This document shows positions 15,367 through 24,225 of a stretch of DNA of 64,000 nt, piece by piece. Position 1 is the stretch's first letter. Every line of letters starts with the position of its first letter. Under the pieces are notes generated by a model, which was not told the origin of the DNA, searched no databases, and saw only the letters and a program-made list of their open reading frames with translations. The position numbers and the translations under genes are program-made. This stretch comes from Nocardia fusca NBRC 14340 (GTDB lineage: Bacteria > Actinomycetota > Actinomycetes > Mycobacteriales > Mycobacteriaceae). The stretch covers positions 62,001 to 126,000 of the forward strand of contig NZ_BDCU01000029.1 in the NCBI RefSeq assembly GCF_001618425.1, written 5' to 3'.

Positions 15367-16808
15367 GCGGCGGCGTAGTCGTCGACGAGCTGTCGATCCA
15401 CGCACTGTCCGGTGCCGAACTACTGGCACCGATATCCCTGCGGGTACCGCCGGGAACCATGGTCGCGTTGACCGGGCCCTCCGGGACCGGCAAGACCACG
15501 CTGATGCGGGCGCTGCTCGGACACCTGTCGCCCGGTGCCACCCGAACGCGCGGCACCGTGCACGTCGCCGGACAGGATGTCTTCACCCTGAGTCCTGTCG
15601 CGCGGCAGGACTTCCGGCGGCGCAACATCGCATTCGTCGATCAGGACCCCGGCGCCGCACTCAACCCCGTCATGCGCGTACGCACCCTCCTCGAGGAAGC
15701 AGCGTCCCGGCCGAGCGACAGTATGCTCCGCGCCGCCCTCGCCCGGGTGGACCTGCCCGAATCCTTCCTGCGCCGGCGGTCCGGCGAATTGTCCGGCGGC
15801 GAACAGCGGCGCGTCGCGCTCGCTGTCGCCCTCGTGCGCGAGGTGGGCGTCCTGGTGGCCGATGAACCACTGGCCGGTCTGCACGGAAATCTGCGCAATA
15901 CGATCGCCGACCTCCTGCGCTCGCTGGCCACCGAGGACAAGCTCGCGCTGGTGGTCTCCGGGCACCACACCGAAATCCTGCACGGCCTCGCCGACGAGGT
16001 CGTCGAACTGGGTGAATCACGGACCGCGCTGGCCCGGCTCGCCGCACGCGCCACGGAGCCACCGAGCACCGGGCGGCCCGCGTTGGACGCCGCCGCGATC
16101 TGCGCGACGGCCGGGCGCACCCGCCTGCTCCACTCCGTGGATCTCAGAGTCCCGGCCGGAGGCTCGGTGGCATTGGCCGGGCCGTCCGGGGCCGGAAAAA
16201 CCACCCTGGCGCGGGTGCTCACCGGAATACACACCGAGGCCACCGGCACCCTCGTGGTCGACGGCCGTCCACTGGCCGTCGGCCGGGCCCGCCGAACCCG
16301 GCGCGACCGGCGCCGCGTCCAATTGATCCCGCAGAACCCGCTGTCCACGCTGAACCCGAAACATACGGTCCTGCAAGCCCTGTCGCGACCGCTACGCCTG
16401 GCCGGGAACACCCCCCGTTCCGAGGTCACCGAGCGCGCGGCCGACCTGCTACGCAGCGTCGACCTCGCGCCCGATCTACTGCACCGCTACCCCGGCGCGC
16501 TGTCCGGCGGCCAGCGCCAGCGCGTCGCCGTCGCGCGCGCACTCGGTGCCGAGCCCGACATCCTCATCTGCGACGAGATAACCTCGGCGCTCGACGACCG
16601 GACCGCCCGGTCGATCATGGACCTGATCGAGCGCACCCGGCACACCCGCGGTATCGGCACCCTCGTCATCAGCCACGATATGGCCGTGATCGCCGCCTAC
16701 TGCCCGCAGATCGTGGTCCTCGGCAATGGCGCCGTCGTCGAACAGGGCCGCACCGCGGAGGTGTTGACCGCCCCGCACGCGGTGGAGACCAAGGCGCTGC
16801 TCGCCTGA
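15363..16808 (+). CDS. ABC transporter ATP-binding protein with two fused ATPase domains
   Basis: A 481-residue protein carrying both nucleotide-binding domains of the importer in one chain, in place of the separate DppD and DppF subunits. Domain 1 has Walker A 'GPSGTGKTT' and signature 'LSGGEQRRVA'; domain 2 has Walker A 'GPSGAGKTT', signature 'LSGGQRQRVA' and Walker B 'ILICDEITSALD'. In domain 1 the Walker B reads 'VLVADEPLAGL'. The gene overlaps the permease by four bases. It would hydrolyse ATP on the cytoplasmic side to drive uptake. It is the last gene of the operon. Confidence 0.9.
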   Translation: MSGGVVVDELSIHALSGAELLAPISLRVPPGTMVALTGPSGTGKTTLMRALLGHLSPGATRTRGTVHVAGQDVFTLSPVARQDFRRRNIAFVDQDPGAALNPVMRVRTLLEEAASRPSDSMLRAALARVDLPESFLRRRSGELSGGEQRRVALAVALVREVGVLVADEPLAGLHGNLRNTIADLLRSLATEDKLALVVSGHHTEILHGLADEVVELGESRTALARLAARATEPPSTGRPALDAAAICATAGRTRLLHSVDLRVPAGGSVALAGPSGAGKTTLARVLTGIHTEATGTLVVDGRPLAVGRARRTRRDRRRVQLIPQNPLSTLNPKHTVLQALSRPLRLAGNTPRSEVTERAADLLRSVDLAPDLLHRYPGALSGGQRQRVAVARALGAEPDILICDEITSALDDRTARSIMDLIERTRHTRGIGTLVISHDMAVIAAYCPQIVVLGNGAVVEQGRTAEVLTAPHAVETKALLA

Positions 16809-16834
16809 CCCCGCGGTGGGCGCGGCCGGGTCAG
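16805..16834. terminator. Bidirectional terminator hairpin between convergent genes
   Basis: CTGACCC (16805-16811) pairs with GGGTCAG (16828-16834), with a further CGC/GCG pairing inside. The stem spans the stop codons of both the ABC ATPase gene (plus) and the aldehyde dehydrogenase gene (minus), which are only 22 bases apart. No T-run follows, which is normal in this group. Confidence 0.55.
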
Positions 16835-18297
16835 AACGGGTACCGCTGGATCTCGGATTGCACAGTGATCCACTGGGTTTCGGTGAACGTGTCGAGGTTG
16901 GCGGTCGGCCCGCCGAACCGGCCGCCGACTCCGGAGGCCTTCAGACCGCCGAACGGGATCGGCGCCTCGTCGTCCACGGTCTGATCGTTGATGTGCACGG
17001 CGCCCGAGACGATCCGGTCGGCGAGTTCGTAGGCCTTGAACGCGTCGCCGGTGAGGATGCCCACGGACAGGCCGTACTCGGAGGCGTTGATGATATCCAC
17101 GGCCTCCTCGACCGTGTCGTAGACCAGGACCGGCGCCACCGGGCCGAAGATCTCCTCGGTCCAGGCGGGATTGTCGGGAGTGAGTCCGGTGAGAACGGTC
17201 GGCCGATAGAACAGATCCGTGAACTGCCCGCCCGCCGCCACCGTCGCGCCCGCCTCGACGGCCGCGGTGACCAATCCGTGGACCCGATCGCGCTGGCCGG
17301 CATCGATGATCGGACCCAGCGCGTTGCCCGGGTCGGTGGGATCGCCCACCGGAATGTGCCGCGCTGTGTCCGCCAGGGCGGCCACGTACTCCTCGGCGAC
17401 GGACCGGTGCACGAGATGCCGGCCGGTGGTCATGCAGATCTGCCCCTGGTGCAGGAAAGATCCCCAGGCGCCCGCCGACGCGGCCGCCTGCACATCCGCA
17501 TCGGGTAGTACCAGCAGTGCATTGTTACCGCCCAGCTCGAGATGCAGTTTCTTGAGCAGCGGCCCGGCCGCCGCGGCGATCCGCCGGCCGGCGGCCGTGG
17601 AGCCGGTGAACGACAGGCACGGGATCCGCGGGTGTTCGACCATCGCCGCACCCAGTTCACCGCCGCCGGGCAGCACGTGCAGCACCCCGGCGGGCAGCCC
17701 CGCCTCCCGCAGCAATTCGGCCAGGGCCAGACCACCCGAGATCGGGGTCCGCGGATCCGGTTTGAGGATGACCGCGTTACCCAGGGCGAGTGCCGGGGCG
17801 ACCGACCGCATCGACAGAATGGCGGGGAAGTTGAACGGCGAGATCACACCCACGACCCCCACCGGAACCCGGCGGGCCATCGACAGGCGCGGTTTCCCGG
17901 AGCGGAGCATCTCCCCGTACGGGTGTGCGGCCAGGGCCGCGGACTCCTGCAGTTCACTCTTCACCAGGCCGACTTCGAAGGCCGCCTTACCCTGCCCCGA
18001 ACCCGCTTCCGCGACCAGCCAGGAACCGAGCCGGTCCGGGTTCTCGCCCAGCAGCTGGGCCGCGCGCAGCAGGACGGCCACTCGTTCGTCGTAGGTACGG
18101 GCCGCCCAGTCCTGTTGCGCCGCCGTCGCCGAGCGCACCGCTGTCTCCAGTTCGGCGGTCCCGGCTTCGCCCACGGTGTCGAGCACCGCGCCGGTGGCCG
18201 GCGAGACCACGGTCAGGGTGCGGGAGACGCCACGGAAGGCGCCGTCGAACAGTGCGTCGCGCCAAGCGGTGGTGGCCGAATCGGCGGTGGTGGTCAT
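16831..18297 (-). CDS. Aromatic aldehyde dehydrogenase (benzaldehyde/vanillin type)
   Basis: A 488-residue NAD(P)-dependent aldehyde dehydrogenase. The general-base glutamate lies in 'LELGGNNALLVL' and the nucleophilic cysteine in 'FLHQGQICMTTGR'; 'GFTGSTAAGRR'-type cofactor binding appears as 'SFTGSTAAGRRIA'. The 'GQICM' cysteine context and 'MRSVAPALALGNAVILKPD' resemble benzaldehyde, 4-hydroxybenzaldehyde and vanillin dehydrogenases. The ATG at 18297 follows CAGGAG. It lies 180 bp downstream of pobA on the same strand, so the likely role is feeding 4-hydroxybenzoate (or vanillate) from the aldehyde. The exact substrate is not readable. Confidence 0.83.
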   Translation of the reverse strand: MTTTADSATTAWRDALFDGAFRGVSRTLTVVSPATGAVLDTVGEAGTAELETAVRSATAAQQDWAARTYDERVAVLLRAAQLLGENPDRLGSWLVAEAGSGQGKAAFEVGLVKSELQESAALAAHPYGEMLRSGKPRLSMARRVPVGVVGVISPFNFPAILSMRSVAPALALGNAVILKPDPRTPISGGLALAELLREAGLPAGVLHVLPGGGELGAAMVEHPRIPCLSFTGSTAAGRRIAAAAGPLLKKLHLELGGNNALLVLPDADVQAAASAGAWGSFLHQGQICMTTGRHLVHRSVAEEYVAALADTARHIPVGDPTDPGNALGPIIDAGQRDRVHGLVTAAVEAGATVAAGGQFTDLFYRPTVLTGLTPDNPAWTEEIFGPVAPVLVYDTVEEAVDIINASEYGLSVGILTGDAFKAYELADRIVSGAVHINDQTVDDEAPIPFGGLKASGVGGRFGGPTANLDTFTETQWITVQSEIQRYPF

Positions 18298-18476
18298 CGG
18301 GGAACTCCTGACGTGCGGTGTGGTGCGTAGAAGGGAGGGAGGGGCCGCGAGGACGAGTATCCTCGCCGCACCCGCCGGCTGTGTCGTTTGCGCCGCATCC
18401 GGCGGCGCGGATCGGGACCGGCCCTGCCCTCGCGCGGATATCCGGCAGCCGCGGCCGGGTGGGCGAGCGGTCGCGG

Positions 18477-19658
18477 TCAGGCCGCCTGCTGCCATCCGGT
18501 ATAGGCCTCCGCCAGATAGGCGGCGCCGTGCCGGGAACCGGTGACCAGCGCCAGTTCGCCGCGCTGCCGTGCGATATCGAACGGAGACGCTCCCTCCACG
18601 GAGTGGAGCATGGTGGTCATCCAGTAGGAGAAGTGCTGGGCCTTCCACACCCGGTCGAGAGCCCGGTCGGTGTATCGCTCCAAGGCCTCGTCCCCGGCGC
18701 CGGCGAGGAAGTCGGTAATCGCCTCGTGCAGTACGCGGACATCGGCGAGCGCCAGGTTGAGCCCTTTGGCGCCGGTCGGCGGTACGGTGTGCGCGGCATC
18801 GCCGGCGAGCAGCAACCGGCCGTAACGCATCGGGGCGGTGACGAAGGAGCGGAACGGCAGCACCATCTTCGCGCTGATCGGCCCCTCCTGGATCTCGAAA
18901 CCGTTCCCGTTCACCCGGCGGCGCATCTCCGCCCAGATGCGGTCGTCGTCCCAGTCCTCGGGCCGCTCGCCGGGTGAGCACTGGAAATACATCCGCTGCA
19001 TCGTGGGCGTGCGCTGGCTCACCAGCGCGAAGCCGTGCTCGGATTGCGCGTAGATCAGTTCCGGATGCGAGGGCGGCGCCTCGGCGAGGAACCCGAACCA
19101 GGCGAACGGGTATTCGCGGAACCATTCACCGCGGGTCCCGGCCGGGAAGGCTTTGCGGCAGATGGACCGGGAGCCGTCGGAACCGACGACCAGTTCCGCC
19201 TCGATCCGGCCGGGGCGGCCGTCGGAATCGATGAAGGACACCACGGGCCGTCCGCCGGAGGTGTCGACCGCGGTATCGGAGACGCCGTAGCGCACATCGC
19301 CCCCGTCTGTCTCCCGGCGGGCCGCCAGGTCGACGAAGACATCGTTCTGCGGGTACAGCCAGACGGATTCGCCGACCAGTTCCTGGAAATCGATGCGGTG
19401 ATTCTCGCCGCCGAACCGGAACACCACACCGTCGTGCCGGTCGCCGTCGGTGATCACCCGATCGGACACTCCGGTGTCGACCAGGGTCCGCACCGATCCC
19501 GCTTCGAGGATTCCGGCGCGGATCGTGGTGGCGATCTCGTGCCGGCTGCGGATATCGAGGACCACCGAGTCGATTCCGCAGCGATGCAGCAGGTGGGAGA
19601 GCAGCAGCCCGGCCGGGCCCGCCCCGACAATCGCTACCTGGGTCCGAGTGGTGGTCAC
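18477..19658 (-). CDS. pobA: 4-hydroxybenzoate 3-monooxygenase
   Basis: A 393-residue FAD-dependent aromatic hydroxylase, the normal PobA length. The dinucleotide fold reads 'VAIVGAGPAGLLLSHLL' at the N-terminus, and the second FAD motif 'LLLAGDAAHTVPPTGAKG' near residue 285. 'QNDVFVDLAARR' is the PobA substrate-side segment. It converts 4-hydroxybenzoate, NAD(P)H and oxygen to protocatechuate. The GTG start at 19658 overlaps the upstream carrier gene by four bases (GTGA). Its product is the substrate of the dioxygenase at 23.5 kb. Confidence 0.93.
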   Translation of the reverse strand: MTTTRTQVAIVGAGPAGLLLSHLLHRCGIDSVVLDIRSRHEIATTIRAGILEAGSVRTLVDTGVSDRVITDGDRHDGVVFRFGGENHRIDFQELVGESVWLYPQNDVFVDLAARRETDGGDVRYGVSDTAVDTSGGRPVVSFIDSDGRPGRIEAELVVGSDGSRSICRKAFPAGTRGEWFREYPFAWFGFLAEAPPSHPELIYAQSEHGFALVSQRTPTMQRMYFQCSPGERPEDWDDDRIWAEMRRRVNGNGFEIQEGPISAKMVLPFRSFVTAPMRYGRLLLAGDAAHTVPPTGAKGLNLALADVRVLHEAITDFLAGAGDEALERYTDRALDRVWKAQHFSYWMTTMLHSVEGASPFDIARQRGELALVTGSRHGAAYLAEAYTGWQQAA

Positions 19659-20896
19659 CGTGCGTACTCCTTCGTATCGTCGGGTCCGGTGATCGGTGCC
19701 GGCGCCGTGGGTTCCGCGTGCCGGGCGGCCAGACGTGGAACCGTCGCCAGCGCGAGCAACCCGACCGCGGCGACCACCGCGAAGAAGTAGAAGCCCCACG
19801 GATGGGCGGAACCGGCCACGATGAGCGCACCGGTGATACTCGGCCCGAAGATGGCGCCGAGGCGGCCGACCGCGGAGGCGAGGCCGAGCGCGGTGGCGCG
19901 GACCTCGGCCGGGTAGGCCTGGGTCACATAGGCGTAGACGAGCACTTGGGCCGAGAAGACGAAGATGCCGGTCACCAGCACCAGGGCATTGAGCAGGAAT
20001 GTGTTGGGCACCTTGATGCTCAGCAGAGCGAGCAGCACCGCGGCCGCGCCGAACCAGACCAGGATGGTCGGTTTGGTGCCGCGTCGGTCGGCCAGGGTCC
20101 CCGCGACGATCAGGCCGATGATGGCGCCGACGTTCAGCACCAGCAGCAGGGTCAGCGAGGTCGACATGTTGTATCCGGCGTCGCGCATCAGTTTCGGCAG
20201 CCAGGTGTTGAGTCCGTAGACCAGCAGCAGTCCCATGAACGAGCCGACCCACACGCCGAGTGTCGTGCGCAGGTACTGCGGCTGCAGGACCACGGTGGGG
20301 CCGACGCGTTCGGTTGTGCCCTGGACCGCCAGATAGGCATCCGATTCGGGCAGCTTCCACCACATCAGCGGTAGCAGCAGGAATCCGGCGATACCGCCGG
20401 CATAGAACAGGATCTCCCAGTTCGGCACGAGCCAGAGCGCGAACAGCGAGGCCAGGACCGCGCCGAAGTGGTAGCCGGTCATGGTGAAGGTGCTGGCGAA
20501 GGCCCGGCGCGAGGCGGGCATGTGCTCGGCCATGAAGGTGAGCGCGGTCGGCATACAGGCGCCGAGGCCGAGCCCCGCGAGCAACCGGAAGGCGCCGAAC
20601 ACGGCCACCGATCCGGCCCACGGCACCGCGATGGTGAACACCGAGAACAGCGCGATCGAGGCCAGCAGGACCGAGCGGCGGCCGTAGCGGTCGGCGAGCG
20701 GACCGACTCCGGCGGCGCCGATGGCGACGCCGACCAGAGAGATGGTCGCGGCGAAGGTCGCGCCCGACGCGGTGAACCCGGCGTGGTTCTCGTCGATCAG
20801 GGTCGGAATGACCGCGCCGAGGACGACGAGGTCGTACCCGTCGAGAAGCACGGTGAGCCAGCACAGCGCGGCCGGCCACGACAGCAGTTTGTTCAT
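19655..20896 (-). CDS. MFS aromatic-acid:H+ symporter (PcaK-like)
   Basis: A 413-residue carrier with about twelve helices. The first-helix signature 'LLDGYDLVVLGAVIPTL' has the conserved D-G-Y/F-D of the aromatic acid:H+ symporter family (PcaK, BenK, VanK), and 'GPLADRYGRRSVLL' is the A-loop. It should import 4-hydroxybenzoate or protocatechuate, as suggested by translational coupling to pobA. The ATG is at 20896, with only a weak ribosome site (AGAAGAG). It is divergent from the LysR gene at 21021. Confidence 0.87.
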   Translation of the reverse strand: MNKLLSWPAALCWLTVLLDGYDLVVLGAVIPTLIDENHAGFTASGATFAATISLVGVAIGAAGVGPLADRYGRRSVLLASIALFSVFTIAVPWAGSVAVFGAFRLLAGLGLGACMPTALTFMAEHMPASRRAFASTFTMTGYHFGAVLASLFALWLVPNWEILFYAGGIAGFLLLPLMWWKLPESDAYLAVQGTTERVGPTVVLQPQYLRTTLGVWVGSFMGLLLVYGLNTWLPKLMRDAGYNMSTSLTLLLVLNVGAIIGLIVAGTLADRRGTKPTILVWFGAAAVLLALLSIKVPNTFLLNALVLVTGIFVFSAQVLVYAYVTQAYPAEVRATALGLASAVGRLGAIFGPSITGALIVAGSAHPWGFYFFAVVAAVGLLALATVPRLAARHAEPTAPAPITGPDDTKEYAR

Positions 20897-20966
20897 GATG
20901 GGGGTTCTCTTCTGATCTTCGGGTCGGACGACGCGACCCGGTCTGTGACGGCACTCACGCTAAGCT

Positions 20967-21006
20967 CCACTTCATCAGAAATCCAATAGATGATTTTCTG
21001 AAGTGG
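20967..21006. promoter_or_regulatory. Nested dyads between pob operon and LysR gene
   Basis: CCACTTCA (20967-20974) and TGAAGTGG (20999-21006) are perfect inverted arms. Inside them lies a second dyad, TCATC...GATGA, with the T-N11-A-like geometry LysR proteins use. It sits in the 124-bp gap between the divergent carrier/pobA operon and the LysR gene, so it is a good operator candidate for both directions. Confidence 0.6.
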
Positions 21007-21020
21007 AATAGAGGAGATCT

Positions 21021-21929
21021 ATGGCATCCGAGGTGGACCTCAACCTGGTCCGGACATTCGTCCTGCTCTACGAGACGCGCAGTGTCACCGCCGCGGCCGA
21101 TCTGCTGGGCGTCACTCAGCCGACCGTCAGCTACGGGCTGGGCAAATTGCGTAGGCGGCTCGACGACGAACTGTTCGTCCGCGGGCCCGGCGGCCTGGTT
21201 CCGACCTCGGAATCCGAACGGCTGTACCCACCGCTGCGCGCCGCACTGGCGGAGGTCACCGAAACACTGGGCGCGACCACGGACTTCGATCCGGACCGGC
21301 CCACCCGCTTCACCCTCGGCCTCTCGGATCTGGGTGAGGTGACGGTACTGCCGCTGGTCCTGGCCGAACTGGCGGCCCAGGCGCCGCAGGCGGGTCTGCG
21401 GGTCCAGGCGTTCGACCTGGACACCGCGACCGATCGGCTGGCACGCGGCGAGATGGACGCCATCGTGGCCAGCCCGGTCCTCGATTCGCCCCGGCTGCGC
21501 CGGACCCCTTTGTTCACCGAGGGGTACGCGGGGATGGTCGCCGCCGACCATCCGCGGCTGGGCACCCGCACCCCGACGCACGCCGAGCTCGAGCGGGAGC
21601 GGCATGTGGTGGTGGACGGCGGCAGCGGCCATCTGGGTCCACGCCGGGCCCTGATCGAACATCGGCTGGAAAGCCGCATCGCGGTCCGGGTCACCCGGTT
21701 CGCGACACTGCCGTACGTGGTGCAGGACAGCGAGCTCGTCGCGATCGTCCCGGAGCGGGTCGCCCGCGCGCTGGCCCGGACCCATTCCGTGCGGATCTTC
21801 GCGCTGCCCTGGCCCATCGAACCGGTCGAGGTGGCCGCCTATACCCGGCACGCGCCCGGACGCAGCGCGGCGCAGCGTTTCTTCCTGGAGGTGATCCGGA
21901 CGGCCATGGACAAGCTGCCGGTCCTGTGA
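21021..21929 (+). CDS. LysR-family regulator, probable activator of the pob operon
   Basis: A 302-residue LysR protein with the N-terminal helix-turn-helix 'SVTAAADLLGVTQPTVSYGL' (residues 22-41) and a complete effector domain. It starts at an ATG behind GAGGAG. It is transcribed away from the carrier/pobA/aldehyde dehydrogenase genes and converges on pcaJ with 25 bases between stops. By position it should answer to 4-hydroxybenzoate and activate pobA, a role played by LysR- or AraC-type PobR in other bacteria. The ligand is inferred. Confidence 0.85.
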   Translation: MASEVDLNLVRTFVLLYETRSVTAAADLLGVTQPTVSYGLGKLRRRLDDELFVRGPGGLVPTSESERLYPPLRAALAEVTETLGATTDFDPDRPTRFTLGLSDLGEVTVLPLVLAELAAQAPQAGLRVQAFDLDTATDRLARGEMDAIVASPVLDSPRLRRTPLFTEGYAGMVAADHPRLGTRTPTHAELERERHVVVDGGSGHLGPRRALIEHRLESRIAVRVTRFATLPYVVQDSELVAIVPERVARALARTHSVRIFALPWPIEPVEVAAYTRHAPGRSAAQRFFLEVIRTAMDKLPVL

Positions 21930-21954
21930 ACAGGCCGAATTCACGGCATCGCCC

Positions 21955-22611
21955 TCAGCCGACCCGTTCGGCCAGGGCGTCGTAGACCTCGACGGCAGCC
22001 CCCGTGGCCGCCCGGACCTCGGCGACAGTCACAGCGGGAGCAGTTTCCACCAGCACCAGTCCTCGCTCGGTCACGTCGAGCACGGCCATATCGGTGATGA
22101 TCCGGTCCACACAGCCCAGGCCGGTCAGCGGCAGGGTGCACTCTCCGACGATCTTGGGCTCCCCCGACCGCGAGACGTGGTCCATCATCACGATCACCCG
22201 CCGGGCGCCGTGCACCAGGTCCATGGCGCCGCCCATCCCCTTGACCATCTTGCCCGGAATCATCCAATTGGCCAGATCGCCGCGAGCGCTGACCTGCATC
22301 GCGCCCAGCACCGCCACATCGACCTGGCCGCCGCGGATCATGCCGAAGGACTGCGCGGAATCGAAGAATGAGGCGCCGGGCAGCACGGTGATGGTTTCCT
22401 TGCCGGCATTGATCAGTTCGGGATCGAGTTCGTCCTCGGTCGGATACGGGCCCACCCCGAGGACACCGTTCTCCGAATGCAGCACGACAGTGATGTCACC
22501 GGGCAGATAGTTGGGCACCAGCGTCGGCATCCCGATGCCGAGGTTGACGTACTGGCCGTCTTCGAGTTCGGCGGCGACCCGGGCCGCCATCTGTTCGCGG
22601 GTCAGCGTCAT
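21955..22611 (-). CDS. pcaJ: 3-oxoadipate CoA-transferase subunit B
   Basis: A 218-residue beta subunit of a family I CoA-transferase. The catalytic glutamate lies in 'LHSENGVLGVGP', and 'MGGAMDLVHGARRVIVMMDH' is a family landmark. With PcaI it moves CoA from succinyl-CoA to 3-oxoadipate. The gene order minus-strand pcaI-pcaJ, with a four-base overlap, is normal. The assignment to 3-oxoadipate instead of acetoacetate follows from the surrounding pca genes; the sequence alone would also fit ScoB. Confidence 0.9.
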   Translation of the reverse strand: MTLTREQMAARVAAELEDGQYVNLGIGMPTLVPNYLPGDITVVLHSENGVLGVGPYPTEDELDPELINAGKETITVLPGASFFDSAQSFGMIRGGQVDVAVLGAMQVSARGDLANWMIPGKMVKGMGGAMDLVHGARRVIVMMDHVSRSGEPKIVGECTLPLTGLGCVDRIITDMAVLDVTERGLVLVETAPAVTVAEVRAATGAAVEVYDALAERVG

Positions 22612-23354
22612 GCGCGCACCATCCTGTTCTCGATTCCTACTTCGACCTTGCCGACGGGTATGACCCGCTGGACCTGGATCCCCGGGGTGTGCACCTGATC
22701 GGGGTCCAGTTCGCCGGGTTCCACCAGGTGTTCGACCTGGGCGATGGTGATCCGGCCCGCCGCGGCCGCGGGCGGGTTGAAGTTGCGGGCGCTGGCGCGA
22801 TAGACGAGGTTGCCGTGCCGGTCGCCCTTCCAGGCGTGGACCAGCGCGTAGTCGGTGACGATCCCCCGCTCGAGCACATAGGTGACACCGTCGAACACCC
22901 GGGTCTCCTTCGGCGGGGAGGCCACCGCGATCCCACCCGCGCCGTCGTAGCGCAGCGGAAGTCCGCCCTCGGCGACCTGGGTTCCGACGCCGGCCGGGGT
23001 GAAGAAGGCCGGAATCCCGGCACCCCCGGCCCGCATCCGCTCGGCGAGGGTGCCCTGCGGAGTCAGCTCGACTTCGAGTTCGCCGGACAGGTACTGGCGG
23101 GCGAATTCCTCGTTGGCGCCGACGTAGGAGCTGATGGTGCGGCGGATCCGGTGGGCCGCGAGCAGCACACCGAGACCGAAGCCATTGGTGCCGCAGTTGT
23201 TGCTGACGACCTCCAGTTCGGTGGCGCCCTGTTCGAGCAGCGCGTTGATCAGTAGTTCCGGGATCCCGACCAGCCCGAATCCGCCGACGGCCAGGGACGC
23301 GCCGTCGGGGATATCGGCGACCGCTTCGGCGGCTGTGGCAATGACTTTGTCCAT
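22608..23354 (-). CDS. pcaI: 3-oxoadipate CoA-transferase subunit A
   Basis: A 248-residue alpha subunit. It begins 'MDKVIATAAEAVADIPDG' and continues with the family's 'VGGFGLVGIPELLINALLE' and 'NNCGTNGFGLGVLL' stretches. I set the start at the ATG at 23354; the frame is open further upstream across the pca promoter, which cannot be coding given the operator repeats there. It overlaps pcaJ by four bases and diverges from pcaH. The heterodimer acts in the cytoplasm in the penultimate step of the beta-ketoadipate pathway. Confidence 0.91.
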   Translation of the reverse strand: MDKVIATAAEAVADIPDGASLAVGGFGLVGIPELLINALLEQGATELEVVSNNCGTNGFGLGVLLAAHRIRRTISSYVGANEEFARQYLSGELEVELTPQGTLAERMRAGGAGIPAFFTPAGVGTQVAEGGLPLRYDGAGGIAVASPPKETRVFDGVTYVLERGIVTDYALVHAWKGDRHGNLVYRASARNFNPPAAAAGRITIAQVEHLVEPGELDPDQVHTPGIQVQRVIPVGKVEVGIENRMVRA

Positions 23355-23378
23355 CACGCGCTCCACAGTAACCAGATT

Positions 23379-23413
23379 TGTGCGGAATGTGAACTCATGT
23401 GCGTATAGTGAAC
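23379..23413. promoter_or_regulatory. Tandem operator repeats in divergent pca promoter
   Basis: TGTGCG-gaat-GTGAAC (23379-23394) and TGTGCG-tata-GTGAAC (23398-23413) are two direct repeats identical at 12 fixed positions and offset by 19 bases. They lie between the divergent pcaIJ and pcaHGBL-R-F operons. IclR-type regulators of pca genes bind repeated motifs of this kind, so PcaR (27478-28257) is the likely binder. Confidence 0.6.
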
Positions 23414-23502
23414 CGCGCGCACGGCGATTGATCCGGCCCGAGTCGGGTCCTATGCTGTTCGCATCCCGTAGCAATGTCCACATCCCGAACCTGAGGTCGC
23501 GC

Positions 23503-24225
23503 ATGCTCCAACTGCCCCCGCGGTACCGCAGTATCGACAAGGACGAGGAAGCACCGCTCGACTTCGCCGATTACCGCACCACCGCCCTCCGCCACCCGAA
23601 ACAGCCGCTGATCCTGCTCCCCCAGCGACTCGGCGAACTCACCGGTCCGGTGCTCGGCGAAGGCCGGATCACCGAGGCGGACGCCGACCTGACACTGGCC
23701 CGCGGTGGCGAGGCGGCCGGACAGCGCATCGTCGTGCACGGCCGGGTCCTCGACAGCGATCGCAAACCGGTACCGAACACACTGGTCGAGGTCTGGCAGG
23801 CCAATGCCGCCGGGCGCTACCGGCACCAGGGCGATCAGTGGCCGGCCCCGCTGGACCCGCATTTCGACGGCGTCGGCCGGGTACTCACCGACCGCGACGG
23901 ACACTACTCGTTCACCACGATCAAGCCGGGCATCTATCCGTGGCGCAACCACCACAATGCGTGGCGCCCCGCCCATATCCATTTCTCGCTGTTCGGGCGT
24001 GCCTTCACCCAGCGCCTGGTGACCCAGATGTATTTTCCGGACGACCCGATGTTCTTCCAGGACCCGATCTACAACTCGGTCCCCGACGGCGCCCGCCAGC
24101 GCATGGTGAGCGCATTCGACTACGAGGCCACCACCGACAACTGGGCGGTGGGCTTCCGGTTCGACATCGTGCTGCGCGGCCGCGACGCGACCCCGTTCGA
24201 GGAGGACGACGACCACGATGAATGA
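23503..24225 (+). CDS. pcaH: Protocatechuate 3,4-dioxygenase beta subunit
   Basis: A 240-residue intradiol dioxygenase subunit carrying the non-heme Fe(III) site. The iron ligands are readable as Tyr106 ('AGRYRH'), Tyr145 ('GIYPW'), His158 and His160 ('PAHIHFS'); their spacing of 39, 13 and 2 equals that in the Pseudomonas enzyme. It opens the protocatechuate ring to 3-carboxy-cis,cis-muconate. The ATG at 23503 follows TGAGGT; the longer upstream frame crosses the operator repeats. It overlaps pcaG by eight bases. Confidence 0.95.
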   Translation: MLQLPPRYRSIDKDEEAPLDFADYRTTALRHPKQPLILLPQRLGELTGPVLGEGRITEADADLTLARGGEAAGQRIVVHGRVLDSDRKPVPNTLVEVWQANAAGRYRHQGDQWPAPLDPHFDGVGRVLTDRDGHYSFTTIKPGIYPWRNHHNAWRPAHIHFSLFGRAFTQRLVTQMYFPDDPMFFQDPIYNSVPDGARQRMVSAFDYEATTDNWAVGFRFDIVLRGRDATPFEEDDDHDE

